Below, in pieces: positions 26,190 through 35,134 of a stretch of DNA of 64,000 nucleotides. The notes below the pieces were generated by a model. It had not been told where the DNA came from. It searched no databases and was given only the letters and a program-made list of their open reading frames with translations. The position numbers were made by a program, and so were the translations under genes. Positions within the stretch are counted from its first letter, which is position 1. Each line of letters opens with the position of its first letter. Origin of the DNA: Desertivirga brevis (GTDB lineage: Bacteria > Bacteroidota > Bacteroidia > Sphingobacteriales > Sphingobacteriaceae); assembly GCF_017355835.1 (NCBI RefSeq), contig NZ_JAFEWF010000011.1, positions 1 to 64,000 of the forward strand, written 5' to 3'.

Positions 26190-26765
26190 TTATATGGCTG
26201 CCTTTACCAGGTAAGGTAGGATTTCTTTATGGAAGCTAACGAAATTTTTCCTTACGTCCGAATCGCTTACGGACGTGAAAGCAAATGAGAAGACGATATT
26301 TTTACTTGCCTTAATTAAAAAGTTCAATTTCTCTATGCTGTTCTCTTCCTCCTGGAACATGTGGGTATCAAGAAAGGAGTCAATAAGAAGCTTTTCCAAA
26401 TCATCTGAGAGTGTTTTCAAAAACTCCTGAGAATTGGTGTTTTCTCTTATAAAGTCCCATCCTATAAATTCATTACAAACAGCATACGACAAACGACTGG
26501 TTTTTAGAATAAGGTTACTGATGTAAATAGACTTGTTTGTTTCCTCATTAGTGTTTTCAATAATTTCGTTTACACTAATGCGCAGGTAGTCCATCAGAAT
26601 GGTATGTAGAAGTACTTCCTTACTTTCAAAATACTTATAGATCGTAGCTTTTGCAATCTTAGCTCTCTTAGCAATCTCGTTAACACTGGTTTTGTGGTAC
26701 CCATATTTACGGAAAAGATCCTGCGCTGAACGAATAATTTCTTCTCTTACCCTATCTGTCTCCAT
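26190..26765 (-). CDS. TetR/AcrR family transcriptional regulator
   Basis: A 191-residue regulator with an N-terminal helix-turn-helix (about 8-55): FRKYGYHKTSVNEIAKRAKIAKATIYKYF is cut here into its recognisable parts GYHKTSVNEIAKRA and KATIYKYFESKE. The C-terminal ligand domain is all-helical and has no signature for a known effector. It sits 2 bp behind the Rieske-like lipoprotein in a pheS-led transcript. It has no divergent target gene, so its regulon is elsewhere or unknown. Confidence 0.88.
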   Translation of the reverse strand: METDRVREEIIRSAQDLFRKYGYHKTSVNEIAKRAKIAKATIYKYFESKEVLLHTILMDYLRISVNEIIENTNEETNKSIYISNLILKTSRLSYAVCNEFIGWDFIRENTNSQEFLKTLSDDLEKLLIDSFLDTHMFQEEENSIEKLNFLIKASKNIVFSFAFTSVSDSDVRKNFVSFHKEILPYLVKAAI

Positions 26766-26767
26766 AC

Positions 26768-27214
26768 TTAATTGCTAACCTGAATTAAAGACCCTCCGGT
26801 TACATAGACGGAGTACTGTCGTAAATTCTTTTTTGCAGGTGCTTTCATAGGTGCACCATCGTAAAGAGAAAATACTCCATTGCTACAGGTATCGACAGCA
26901 GTAAGGCCGCTTTCGTCGGGGATTACGGCGCACCGGGCTTCAGGATTTACTGTACTGCAGCGATCGAATGCCAGATAAGCGCCGCTGTTCTTTGTTATAA
27001 TTAAGCCGGCCACACCATGACCGTTAACTACCAGGATACCATTCTTATTTTTGATATTAAATTCTTGAACGGAGACTCGATAATTTACAGGAACATCAGG
27101 TATACCAAGGGAGTCCTTTCCGCAGGACAAGAAGATAGCGGAGCCAAGAACAATGGCAATGAACCCCCAAAGGGTGCGGGTTGTAATTGTTGAAGTTTTA
27201 ATACGTTGTTCCAT
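26768..27214 (-). CDS. Rieske-like lipoprotein lacking His ligands
   Basis: A 148-residue lipoprotein with signal peptide and lipobox FLSC (Cys31). The mature part follows a Rieske ferredoxin plan: strand AYLAFDRCS (Cys86), an insertion with Cys95, then DTCSNGVFSLYDG (Cys110) and GAPMKAPAKKNLRQY, which parallels the CPxHGxxF...G...GPA..PL..Y of real Rieske proteins. The two histidine ligands are absent: CST replaces CxH and CSNG replaces CxxHG. It therefore cannot bind a standard Rieske [2Fe-2S] cluster. Related Sphingobacteriaceae proteins share the Cys-only pattern. It is 17 bp after pheS and 2 bp before the TetR gene. Confidence 0.7.
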   Translation of the reverse strand: MEQRIKTSTITTRTLWGFIAIVLGSAIFLSCGKDSLGIPDVPVNYRVSVQEFNIKNKNGILVVNGHGVAGLIITKNSGAYLAFDRCSTVNPEARCAVIPDESGLTAVDTCSNGVFSLYDGAPMKAPAKKNLRQYSVYVTGGSLIQVSN

Positions 27215-27231
27215 TGCTCTTGACCCGAAAC

Positions 27232-28266
27232 TTAAATCAATTCACTTTGAAATTGCTTGAGGAACCTTACATCGTTCTCAGAGAACAAACGTAAATCCCT
27301 TATCTGATATTTTAAGTTCGTAATACGTTCAATACCCATACCAAAGGCATAACCAGTAAACTTTTTGCTGTCTATACCACAGTTTTCTAATACATTAGGG
27401 TCTACCATACCGCAGCCCAAGATCTCTACCCAACCGCTGTGCTTACACATTTGGCAACCAGCTCCCTTGCATATAGAACAGGAAACATCCATCTCCGCAG
27501 AAGGTTCTGTAAAAGGGAAGTAAGATGGCCTGAAGCGAACTTTTGTTCCCTCTCCGTATAGCTCCTGAACAAAATAAAAAAGGGTCTGCTTCAAATCGGC
27601 AAAAGAAACGTTTTCATCTACATATAAACCTTCCACCTGATGGAAGAAACAATGGGCTCTTGCAGAAATAGCCTCATTCCTATAAACCCGCCCAGGCATA
27701 ATAGCTCTGAAAGGCGGCTGTCCATTTTCCATCATTCTAACTTGAACCGAGGAAGTATGCGTACGCAAAGCTATATCACCATTTTCAGCATCCTTTTTAA
27801 TGAAAAAGGTATCCTGCATATCTCTGGCAGGGTGTTCTTCAGGAAAATTTAAGGCAGAGAAGTTGTGCCAATCATCCTCGATCTCAGGTCCTTCTGCTAC
27901 ATTAAAGCCTAATTTCTTGAAAATTTCGATTATTTCTTTTCTAACAAGTGAAAGCGGATGACGGGAGCCTGTTTCAAAACCTTCGCCTGGCAAACTCAAA
28001 TCCTGCTTTGCTTCGCCCGCTTGAACGCCCGACTCGAATTGCTCTTTGAAGGACTGGTGTTTCTCTTCAGCAAGCTTTTTGAATTCATTCAGAACCTTTC
28101 CCAAAAGTCTTTTTTCTTCAGGAGTAACAGTTTTAAACTCATCAAAAAGATCCTTGATAATACCTTTCGTACCTAGAAACCTGATGCGAAAAGCTTCAAG
28201 TTCATCTACCGATTTTGGTTGAAACGTATTTATTTCTGAGGTATATTGGGTGATTTTTTCCTGCAT
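27232..28266 (-). CDS. pheS: Phenylalanine-tRNA ligase alpha subunit
   Basis: A 344-residue class II synthetase. The N-terminal coiled coil (about 1-95) contacts tRNA. Motif 2 region contains FRAIMPGRVYRNEAISARAHC in parts (RVYRNEAIS, HCFFHQVEGL), and motif 3 is GYAFGMGIERI (about 310-320). PSYFPFTEPSAE and CKGAGC...CKHSGWVE, with four cysteines, are typical. It charges tRNA-Phe together with PheT, which is not in the window. A near-leaderless promoter precedes it. Confidence 0.96.
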   Translation of the reverse strand: MQEKITQYTSEINTFQPKSVDELEAFRIRFLGTKGIIKDLFDEFKTVTPEEKRLLGKVLNEFKKLAEEKHQSFKEQFESGVQAGEAKQDLSLPGEGFETGSRHPLSLVRKEIIEIFKKLGFNVAEGPEIEDDWHNFSALNFPEEHPARDMQDTFFIKKDAENGDIALRTHTSSVQVRMMENGQPPFRAIMPGRVYRNEAISARAHCFFHQVEGLYVDENVSFADLKQTLFYFVQELYGEGTKVRFRPSYFPFTEPSAEMDVSCSICKGAGCQMCKHSGWVEILGCGMVDPNVLENCGIDSKKFTGYAFGMGIERITNLKYQIRDLRLFSENDVRFLKQFQSELI

Positions 28267-28273
28267 ACGGCTG

Positions 28274-28281
28274 CAAAGATA
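28274..28281 (-). promoter_or_regulatory. pheS -7 element, near-leaderless
   Basis: On the minus strand a perfect TATCTTTG ends at 28274 and is followed by CAGCCGT before the ATG at 28266. The start site would be within a few bases of the start codon. No good -33 TTG is visible at 19-20 bp. Confidence 0.6.
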
Positions 28282-28504
28282 AATTTTAAAAATTCAATGA
28301 GGAAGCCTTAAACATTCTAAAAAAGAAAAGGCTTATTTAACTTTTTGTCAAAAGCCAGAGCTACAAGTATTAATTTAATAATTAATGCATTTAAAGCATT
28401 TTTATTTGACCACTTTAAATAAAAACTACGTATAAAACGTTATACTTTGTACTACATTAAAAACATATTAAGGTAAAATTTTATTTAAAGCTTATTTAGC
28501 TCAA

Positions 28505-30916
28505 ATGCTCCGGTATCTTATTGTCTTTTTTCTATTTATTTCTTCATTTGCGTATTCTCAGGGGAATTTTGAAATCTGCGGGACGATAACTGATATTAAA
28601 GGAAATACTATTCCCTTTGCTTCTATTTATCTCAAAGGGACAAATATAAGCTCTATGGCTAATGATGCAGGGCGTTACTCTCTCAGAATTGATACTGGGC
28701 ATCATACTCTCTTATTCAGATACGTGGGGTATAAAGAAGCTGAACGAGAGCTTTATATAACCAGTCCTGATACTATAAACATTATCCTGAAGCCAGATGT
28801 GTACGAACTTAAGGCGGTGATGATTGGTAAGCACGATGACCCTTCCTATGCCATGATCAAGAAAGTAATGGCCAACCGCAAGTATTTACGTCAAATCCCA
28901 TCCTACAGCTGTGAAGTTTATACTAAAGGGGTGCAAAAACTTGTAGACGCTCCAAAGAGGCTCCTGGGACAAGATGTTAAGCAAACATTAAACCTGGATT
29001 CTAATCGCAGGGGAATTATATATCAATCAGAAACCAAGTCAAAATTCTATTTCAATTATCCTCATGTAAAGGAAGAAATGCTGGCTTCGAAGGTAGCTGG
29101 AGACAAGGAAGGCTTTTCATTCAACCGTGCCTTGGATCTGCAGGTGAACTTATATCAGAATCTTATCCAGTGGAAAGCATGGGGCAATCAGAGCTTTGTT
29201 TCGCCTGTGGCAGATTTTGCTTTTAATTACTATAATTTTAAGTTGTTGGGCACGAGTAATATCGAAGGAAGGGAAATTCACAAGATTGAAATATCGCCAA
29301 AGCATAAATACGATCCCGCTTTTAAAGGGTACCTTTATTTAGTAGGAGGAAGCTGGAGGATTTACAGCGTCGATCTACTTTTAACCCGCGATGCTCGTAT
29401 AAACTTTGTTGACACCCTTCGCATCAGCCAACAATTCCGTTTGGTCGATAATGAATATTGGTTGCCCTCAGATATCACTTTTAAATTTAGTGGCCGGGTC
29501 CTTGGATTTAGTTTCTCGGGATATTTCACCGGGCTATATAGTAATTACGTTACCAATCCCGCTTTCGGGCATGATGTGTTTACAGACGAGATCCTTCATA
29601 TACCAAACGATGTAAACAAGAAAGACTCCGAATGGTGGGAAGAAAACCGGCCAGTACCACTAAGCGAAGAAGAAGATTGGAACTATGCGGTAAAGGACAG
29701 CCTGGAAGAATTACAACGGTCAAAGGCTTATGTTGATTCTATCCAAAGGGTAAGGAACAGGTTCAATCCCATTAAATATACCTTTGCCGGTTACACTATA
29801 AATAATTTCAGCAAGCGAAGTTCCTGGTATTTTTATCCACTGAACAGAACACTATTTTACAATACCACCGAAGGGTGGGGAGCGGATCTGAAAATGAGAT
29901 ATATGAGGCAATTCAGCTTTAAACGCTCCCTTGAGTTTGAACCGAATGCGCGCTATAGCTCTAACAACAAGCTACTGAATCTAAATGCGGAAATAACTTA
30001 TCGCACAGATACACTAATGCATGAAAGCTTTACTATTAAAGGCGGAAGCGATTTTCTGGATTTGAACAATCGGGGTACCGTAAACCTCTTTTACAATTCT
30101 CTTACCTCTTTATTCGAGGGTAAAAACTATTTAAGACAGTATAAAGCAAATTTCCTGTCGTTCAGTGCACAGAGAGAAATAACTGATGGCCTGATGGTTA
30201 CGGGAGGGATAGAAATGGCCAGGAGGTTCCCTATCAGGAACAGCGCAAACGATTCTAGTTTTGCTGATTTCAATCGTTTATATCCGGGCGACAATCTGTT
30301 CCCTGCAAGCAATGCCTTTAGTTTCGAAACTAAACTATCCTATACTTACGGTCAGCATTATACGAGAAGACCTGACGGCAAAATTTATGAACCTGCACGA
30401 TACCCGACACTGAAGCTTACTTATCGTAAAGGAATTAAGGGGGTAATTAATTCTGCAGTCGACTATGATTTCGCCTCGGCAGATCTATATCAGGACAAGC
30501 TTAAAACAGGATTGATGGGCTATAGTTCTTTCTACCTGTCGGCGGGAAAGTTCTTCTCATCGAAGTCACTTTACTTCCCGGACCTCAGACATTTCACTGG
30601 TAATCAGACTGCTGTCTACAACCCCTTATTCCCTAACTTTCACTTTCTTGACTATTACTCCTACGCTACCAATAACAGCTACTTGGAGGCTCATTATGAA
30701 CACAACTTTGCCGGAGCTGTGCTAAAAAAGGTACCACTGCTTAGACGATTAAACCTTGAAGAGATTGTTGGTGGAGCTTATTTAACACAACCTCTCAAGG
30801 ATTATAAGGAAGTCTATATAGGGATCCAGCGTTTGATTTTCAGGTTTGATTATGGATGGTCTTGGGTACCGGGACGCCCTGTTCAACAAGCCTTTCGCCT
30901 ATTTTACGGCTTTTAA
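28505..30916 (+). CDS. DUF5686 / carboxypeptidase-like regulatory domain protein
   Basis: An 803-residue outer-membrane protein with a signal peptide (about 1-18). A carboxypeptidase-D-like regulatory beta-sandwich (about 23-105; CGTITDIKGNTIPFASIYLKG in parts) is followed by the DUF5686 region, and then about 400 residues of predicted barrel strands with aromatic ends, finishing FRLFYGF. It resembles TonB-receptor-like barrels but lacks a plug. It is Bacteroidota-specific, and the function is unknown, possibly surface transport or assembly. It is preceded by 238 bp of AT-rich DNA. Confidence 0.85.
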   Translation: MLRYLIVFFLFISSFAYSQGNFEICGTITDIKGNTIPFASIYLKGTNISSMANDAGRYSLRIDTGHHTLLFRYVGYKEAERELYITSPDTINIILKPDVYELKAVMIGKHDDPSYAMIKKVMANRKYLRQIPSYSCEVYTKGVQKLVDAPKRLLGQDVKQTLNLDSNRRGIIYQSETKSKFYFNYPHVKEEMLASKVAGDKEGFSFNRALDLQVNLYQNLIQWKAWGNQSFVSPVADFAFNYYNFKLLGTSNIEGREIHKIEISPKHKYDPAFKGYLYLVGGSWRIYSVDLLLTRDARINFVDTLRISQQFRLVDNEYWLPSDITFKFSGRVLGFSFSGYFTGLYSNYVTNPAFGHDVFTDEILHIPNDVNKKDSEWWEENRPVPLSEEEDWNYAVKDSLEELQRSKAYVDSIQRVRNRFNPIKYTFAGYTINNFSKRSSWYFYPLNRTLFYNTTEGWGADLKMRYMRQFSFKRSLEFEPNARYSSNNKLLNLNAEITYRTDTLMHESFTIKGGSDFLDLNNRGTVNLFYNSLTSLFEGKNYLRQYKANFLSFSAQREITDGLMVTGGIEMARRFPIRNSANDSSFADFNRLYPGDNLFPASNAFSFETKLSYTYGQHYTRRPDGKIYEPARYPTLKLTYRKGIKGVINSAVDYDFASADLYQDKLKTGLMGYSSFYLSAGKFFSSKSLYFPDLRHFTGNQTAVYNPLFPNFHFLDYYSYATNNSYLEAHYEHNFAGAVLKKVPLLRRLNLEEIVGGAYLTQPLKDYKEVYIGIQRLIFRFDYGWSWVPGRPVQQAFRLFYGF

Positions 30917-31019
30917 ACCATCGCATTCTTTTGTTGATAAACGATCGGGCAGGTACACCTTTAGTATAAAGGTTATCTTTTCGTTAATTCTTTTAATTTC
31001 TAGAGCCTTGGATGAATTT

Positions 31020-31048
31020 TTGAAGTTCAACTAGCGACTACACCTTTG
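31020..31048 (+). promoter_or_regulatory. Candidate promoter of the porin gene
   Basis: TTG at 31020, 18 bases, then CACCTTTG at 31041, the same -7 variant as in the tandem leftward promoters at the left edge. A palindrome CTGTTAACAG follows at 31051. It gives a 5' untranslated region of about 145 bases. Confidence 0.5.
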
Positions 31049-31065
31049 CACTGTTAACAGAAAAT

Positions 31066-31088
31066 TAACATTAAAAAGGCTAATGTTA
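31066..31088 (+). promoter_or_regulatory. Inverted repeat in the porin 5' region
   Basis: TAACATTA (31066-31073) and TAATGTTA (31081-31088) form a perfect 8-bp inverted repeat with a 7-base spacer. Just upstream CTGTTAACAG (31051-31060) is a separate perfect palindrome. They sit between the candidate start site and the ATG and could be a protein-binding site or an RNA hairpin. Confidence 0.4.
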
Positions 31089-31195
31089 GAAATATGTTAA
31101 GTATTTATAACCATTCGATTAAATCAATCACTCACTTAACTCTAAATTTAAGCAGAGTTAATACAAGTACTATTTTCGCCTCAATTTCAAAGAAA

Positions 31196-32443
31196 ATGAA
31201 GACTTTAATTCAAACTCTTACGATTGCTCTTTTTACAGCATCCACAGCTATCAGCTCGGCCCAATCAATTCGAGACACTGTAAAAAAAGAACCAGTGAAT
31301 ACCACCACAGCTGAGAAAAAATCAGAATGGTACCAGAAGATAAGCCTACGTGGATATGTCCAGGCGCGTTATAACCGATTATTGGAAACGAACGGGCAAG
31401 TTAGGAACGAGCAGGGAGACCGCTCAATTGGATCAAACGGCGGCCTCTTTCTTCGCCGGGTTCGTGTTATTCTTTCCGGACAAGTACATAAAAAAGTTTA
31501 CTTTTATATACAGCCTGATTTTGCATCTTCTGCATCTTCGGATAATTTACATTTTGGTCAACTGAGGGATGCATACTTCGATCTTGGAATCGATAATGAT
31601 AATGAATTCCGCTTCCGGGTGGGACAAAGTAAGGTTCCTTTCGGATTCGAAAATATGCAGTCAAGTCAGAACCGTCTCCCTCTTGATCGAAACGATGGCT
31701 TGAACAGTGCGCTTTCTAATGAGCGGGACCTTGGAGTGTTCTTTTACTGGGCTCCTAAAGAAACGAGAGAATTATTTGCAACCCTGGTGAGTTCGGGACT
31801 GAAAGGAAGCGGAGATTACGGGGTATTTGCTTTTGGAGCCTTCAACGGCCAGACAGCAAATAAACCAGAAGCCAATAATACTCCCCATATTGTTTCCCGT
31901 CTGACTTATCCTGTAAAAATTGGAAAGAAACAAATCATAGAACCAGGTATTCAGGCCTATTCAGGAAAATATGTGGTTACCAGCTTAACAACAGGGGTTG
32001 TATCAAAAACTAAAAATGAATTTAAAGATCAGCGCGTTGCTGCAACTTTTGTTCTTTACCCTCAACCCTTCGGTATTCAGGCAGAATATAACTGGGGAAC
32101 AGGACCCGAATTTGTGAGCAATGGAGCAAACGGAAAAGGACAGATTGCACAAAGACACCTTGAGGGTGGTTATGTAACAGCTTCGTACCTTACAAAAGCG
32201 GGAAACCAAATATTAATTCCATTTACCAGGTATCACTACTACGATGGGGGTAAGAAACATGAGATAGATGCCCGCAGCTACAATGTAAGAGAACTTGAGT
32301 TAGGATTAGAATGGCAACCGCACAAAAACTTCGAGTTGGTAACAGAATATACTTTGACCAAAAGAAAGTTTGAAGATGCAGCAAAACCGATTAACTGGCA
32401 AAAAGGTAATTTGCTGAGAATACAAGCGCAGCTTAATTTTTAA
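31196..32443 (+). CDS. Phosphate-selective-type porin (OprO/OprP family)
   Basis: A 415-residue outer-membrane protein from the ATG at 31196, which starts a normal signal peptide (MKTLIQTLTIALFTAST); the in-frame ATG at 31094 would add a 34-residue extension without signal features. The barrel shows the family pattern, including RRVRVILSGQVHKKVYFYIQPD in parts (RRVRVILSG, KVYFYIQPDFA), FRVGQSKVPFGFENMQSS and ERDLGVFF, and ends with the aromatic-terminated LLRIQAQLNF. Transport specificity is not proven; many Bacteroidota copies are called phosphate-selective by homology only. Confidence 0.88.
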   Translation: MKTLIQTLTIALFTASTAISSAQSIRDTVKKEPVNTTTAEKKSEWYQKISLRGYVQARYNRLLETNGQVRNEQGDRSIGSNGGLFLRRVRVILSGQVHKKVYFYIQPDFASSASSDNLHFGQLRDAYFDLGIDNDNEFRFRVGQSKVPFGFENMQSSQNRLPLDRNDGLNSALSNERDLGVFFYWAPKETRELFATLVSSGLKGSGDYGVFAFGAFNGQTANKPEANNTPHIVSRLTYPVKIGKKQIIEPGIQAYSGKYVVTSLTTGVVSKTKNEFKDQRVAATFVLYPQPFGIQAEYNWGTGPEFVSNGANGKGQIAQRHLEGGYVTASYLTKAGNQILIPFTRYHYYDGGKKHEIDARSYNVRELELGLEWQPHKNFELVTEYTLTKRKFEDAAKPINWQKGNLLRIQAQLNF

Positions 32444-32643
32444 AATCCAGAATAGGATAAAGAAGGCTTTCGGCAGATATTGCTGGAAGCCTTTTCTTTT
32501 TGCACTCACCACAACTCTAACCTTCGTCACTTTAGTTAGTAAGCTTAATCATTTTTTAGATCGATTGTCCATCTACCTTTGTGAAAGAATGGAGCCTCTG
32601 TTATAAACCTCCAGCTTTTATCAAATTAAACAAATCTTATTTT

Positions 32644-33828
32644 ATGGAAGGATTTAGAAGAATTTACTGGCCTGCAATTAATCTGATCGGGCCAGGAGCT
32701 GTAAAAGATGTCGCTATTGAAGTTAAAAAACTCAGTCTTACCAAGCTGTTACTGGTTACGGATAAAGTGCTACGTTCGGTAGGAGTTGTAGATACGGTAA
32801 CAGATGTGTTGAAAGCTTCTGGGATCGATTTTGTTTTATTTGATGAAGTAGAGCCTAATCCTACCTGCAAAAATGTCAATGATGGACTTAGTGTTTTCAA
32901 GGCAGAGGGCTGTGACGGACTTTTATCTGTTGGCGGAGGTTCTCCACAAGATGCAGCCAAAGCTATAGGCATTTTGCAAACTAACGGAGGCAACATCGTA
33001 GATTATGAAGGTATCGAAAAATCACACTATAAGTCGGTACCAATTATTGCTATAAATACGACAGCTGGAACTGCTTCTGAAGTTACTATTAACTACGTTA
33101 TTACAGACGAAGTGAGAAAAATCAAAATGGTAATGGTTGACCCGAATTGCTTAGCTAGCGTTGCTGTAAACGACCCTGAGTTAATGGTAAAAAAACCAGC
33201 TTCACTTACTGCAGCTACGGGAATGGATGCCCTTACCCATGCAATTGAGGCTTATATTACTAAGGGAGCCTTCCGCTTGTCGGACACCTTAGCTTTGGAG
33301 GCTATAAAATTGATTGGCGAATCACTGGAAACCGCTGTTAGCGATGGAAGCAATATTGAAGCAAGATCTAAAATGGCCTGGGCTTCTTATATAGCTGGGC
33401 TTTCTTTTTCAAACTGTGGCTTAGGTATTGTTCACTCTATGGCTCATCAATTAGGGTCAGAGTATAATTTACCACACGGGGTAGCTAACTCTATATTACT
33501 CCCTTATGTTGAAGAATATAATTCTGCATCATGCCCTGAAAAATTCAAAGACATAGCAGCAGCATTAGGAAGAGATGTAGCTAATCTATCAGCTGAGGAA
33601 GCCAAATTCGAGGCGGTTGATGCACTTGCTAAAATGGCAGAAAAGCTGAATATTCCAAAACTATCAGAAACAGCCTTTAATCCTGATGACATAGAAAAAT
33701 TGTCAGTACAGGCTATGGCGGATGTTTGTACGGGAGGTAATCCAAGAGAAGTGACAATAGACGATATTAAAGCGATCTACATGAATGCATATAAAGGAAT
33801 TTTACAAAGTTCCGCGACTGTTGCCTAA
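32644..33828 (+). CDS. Iron-containing alcohol dehydrogenase
   Basis: A 394-residue group III alcohol dehydrogenase, started at the ATG at 32644 (an upstream GTG at 32581 lacks support). GGGSPQDAAK (97-106) binds NAD. The metal ligands are Asp195, His199, His264 and His278 (GMDALTHAIEAY, HSMAHQLG, LPHG). It resembles FucO/1,3-propanediol-type enzymes. The physiological substrate is uncertain. A hairpin terminator follows 33 bp after the stop. Confidence 0.92.
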   Translation: MEGFRRIYWPAINLIGPGAVKDVAIEVKKLSLTKLLLVTDKVLRSVGVVDTVTDVLKASGIDFVLFDEVEPNPTCKNVNDGLSVFKAEGCDGLLSVGGGSPQDAAKAIGILQTNGGNIVDYEGIEKSHYKSVPIIAINTTAGTASEVTINYVITDEVRKIKMVMVDPNCLASVAVNDPELMVKKPASLTAATGMDALTHAIEAYITKGAFRLSDTLALEAIKLIGESLETAVSDGSNIEARSKMAWASYIAGLSFSNCGLGIVHSMAHQLGSEYNLPHGVANSILLPYVEEYNSASCPEKFKDIAAALGRDVANLSAEEAKFEAVDALAKMAEKLNIPKLSETAFNPDDIEKLSVQAMADVCTGGNPREVTIDDIKAIYMNAYKGILQSSATVA

Positions 33829-33860
33829 GAAGTCAACCCAAATACTCATATATAGCGAAG

Positions 33861-33886
33861 GCCTGCAGAAATGCAGGCTTTTTTGT
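33861..33886 (+). terminator. Alcohol dehydrogenase terminator
   Basis: GCCTGCA (33861) pairs with TGCAGGC across a GAAA loop and is followed by TTTTTTG. Confidence 0.88.
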
Positions 33887-34001
33887 TATCCGACAGAAGC
33901 AGTTGCATTTCATCTATCATCGGGCGCTGATGGCTCAGCTCTTTAAACTGCCACCTAAATAAGCATTCTGTAAAATTAGACCACTGTGAGAAACCCACCG
34001 C

Positions 34002-34031
34002 TTTACAAATCCCTGTAAACCCGTATCTTTG
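34002..34031 (+). promoter_or_regulatory. trhO promoter
   Basis: TTT (34002) and 19 bases later a perfect TATCTTTG (34024-34031). The ATG is at 34071, giving a short 5' leader of about 35 bases. Confidence 0.65.
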
Positions 34032-34070
34032 CACCGCATTTCACGCTGTTTGCAGCAGTATTAATGAACT

Positions 34071-35051
34071 ATGGCGAAATATCAAACATTACTTTACTAT
34101 TGTTATAGCAGGATAGAAAACGCGGAACTATTTGCCGCTGATCACCTCAATTTTTGTAAATCATTAGGACTTGTTGGAAGAATAATAGTAGCTGACGAAG
34201 GATTAAACGGAACCGTTTCTGGTACGCCTGAAGCCTGTAAGGCCTATATGGATGCTGTTTATGCTGATGGCCGCTTTAACGCTACTGAATTTAAGATTGA
34301 CGAAGTAGAGGAACCGTCCTTCATCAAGATGCATTGTCGTTACAAGGAAGAAATTGTGCACTCCGGTTTACGCGATCCACATATTATTGATCCAACTAAA
34401 AAAACAGGAGTGCATTTAGAGCCTAAGGACTTTCTGGAAATGAAAGACCGGGATGACGTTGTTATTCTTGATGTACGTTCGAATTATGAACATTCTATAG
34501 GAAGGTTTAAAAATGCAGTTACTCTCGATATTGATAACTTTCGCGAGTTTCCGGAAAAGATCAAAGAACTTGAACAGTATAAAGACAAGAAGATCTTAAC
34601 GTATTGCACGGGTGGTATTAAGTGCGAAAAAGCTTCTGCTCTACTTCTGCACGAAGGCTTTCCCGAAGTTTATCAACTTCATGGAGGGATCATTAAATAC
34701 GGAAAAGAAGTAGGAGGAAAAGACTTTGACGGGAAATGTTATGTATTTGACAACCGGGTTGCGGTGGAAGTAAATAGCGTTAATCCTGTAGTTATTTCTA
34801 AATGTTATAACTGTGGTACTATTACTGCAAAAATGATCAATTGTGCCAATCCTGAATGTAACGAGCACTTCACTCAATGTGATGATTGCGGAACAAAGCT
34901 TGATGGCTGCTGCTCGGATGCTTGCAAGGCTCACCCTCGCAAACGTCCATATGATGGTACCGGCTATTATGTAAAAGTTCCGCAACAGGTGAATTTGAAT
35001 AAAAAGGGCCGCGCTGAATTTATTGAGGGCTTAAAACCTGTAACAGCATAA
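34071..35051 (+). CDS. trhO: tRNA uridine(34) hydroxylase TrhO
   Basis: A 326-residue rhodanese-type protein of the UPF0176/TrhO family. The N-terminal domain (about 1-95) is ferredoxin-like. The rhodanese domain (about 120-220) carries the catalytic Cys179 in YCTGGIKC. The C-terminal tail is Cys-rich (CYNCG, CDDCG, GCCSDAC; about 245-290) as in the Bacteroidota form and probably binds zinc. TrhO hydroxylates U34 of tRNA at the first step to 5-methoxy/oxyacetyl-uridine. It stands alone between a promoter and terminator. Confidence 0.93.
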   Translation: MAKYQTLLYYCYSRIENAELFAADHLNFCKSLGLVGRIIVADEGLNGTVSGTPEACKAYMDAVYADGRFNATEFKIDEVEEPSFIKMHCRYKEEIVHSGLRDPHIIDPTKKTGVHLEPKDFLEMKDRDDVVILDVRSNYEHSIGRFKNAVTLDIDNFREFPEKIKELEQYKDKKILTYCTGGIKCEKASALLLHEGFPEVYQLHGGIIKYGKEVGGKDFDGKCYVFDNRVAVEVNSVNPVVISKCYNCGTITAKMINCANPECNEHFTQCDDCGTKLDGCCSDACKAHPRKRPYDGTGYYVKVPQQVNLNKKGRAEFIEGLKPVTA

Positions 35052-35058
35052 AAAAATA

Positions 35059-35095
35059 AAGCTGCCTTCCATATTTCATGGAAGACAGCTTTTCT
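35059..35095 (+). terminator. trhO terminator
   Basis: AGCTGCCTTCCAT and ATGGAAGACAGCT form a 13-bp stem with one mismatch and a 5-base loop, followed by TTTTCTATATTT. Confidence 0.85.
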
Positions 35096-35134
35096 ATATT
35101 TAGTCTTTTAACCCATTGATGAGCTCAAAACACA

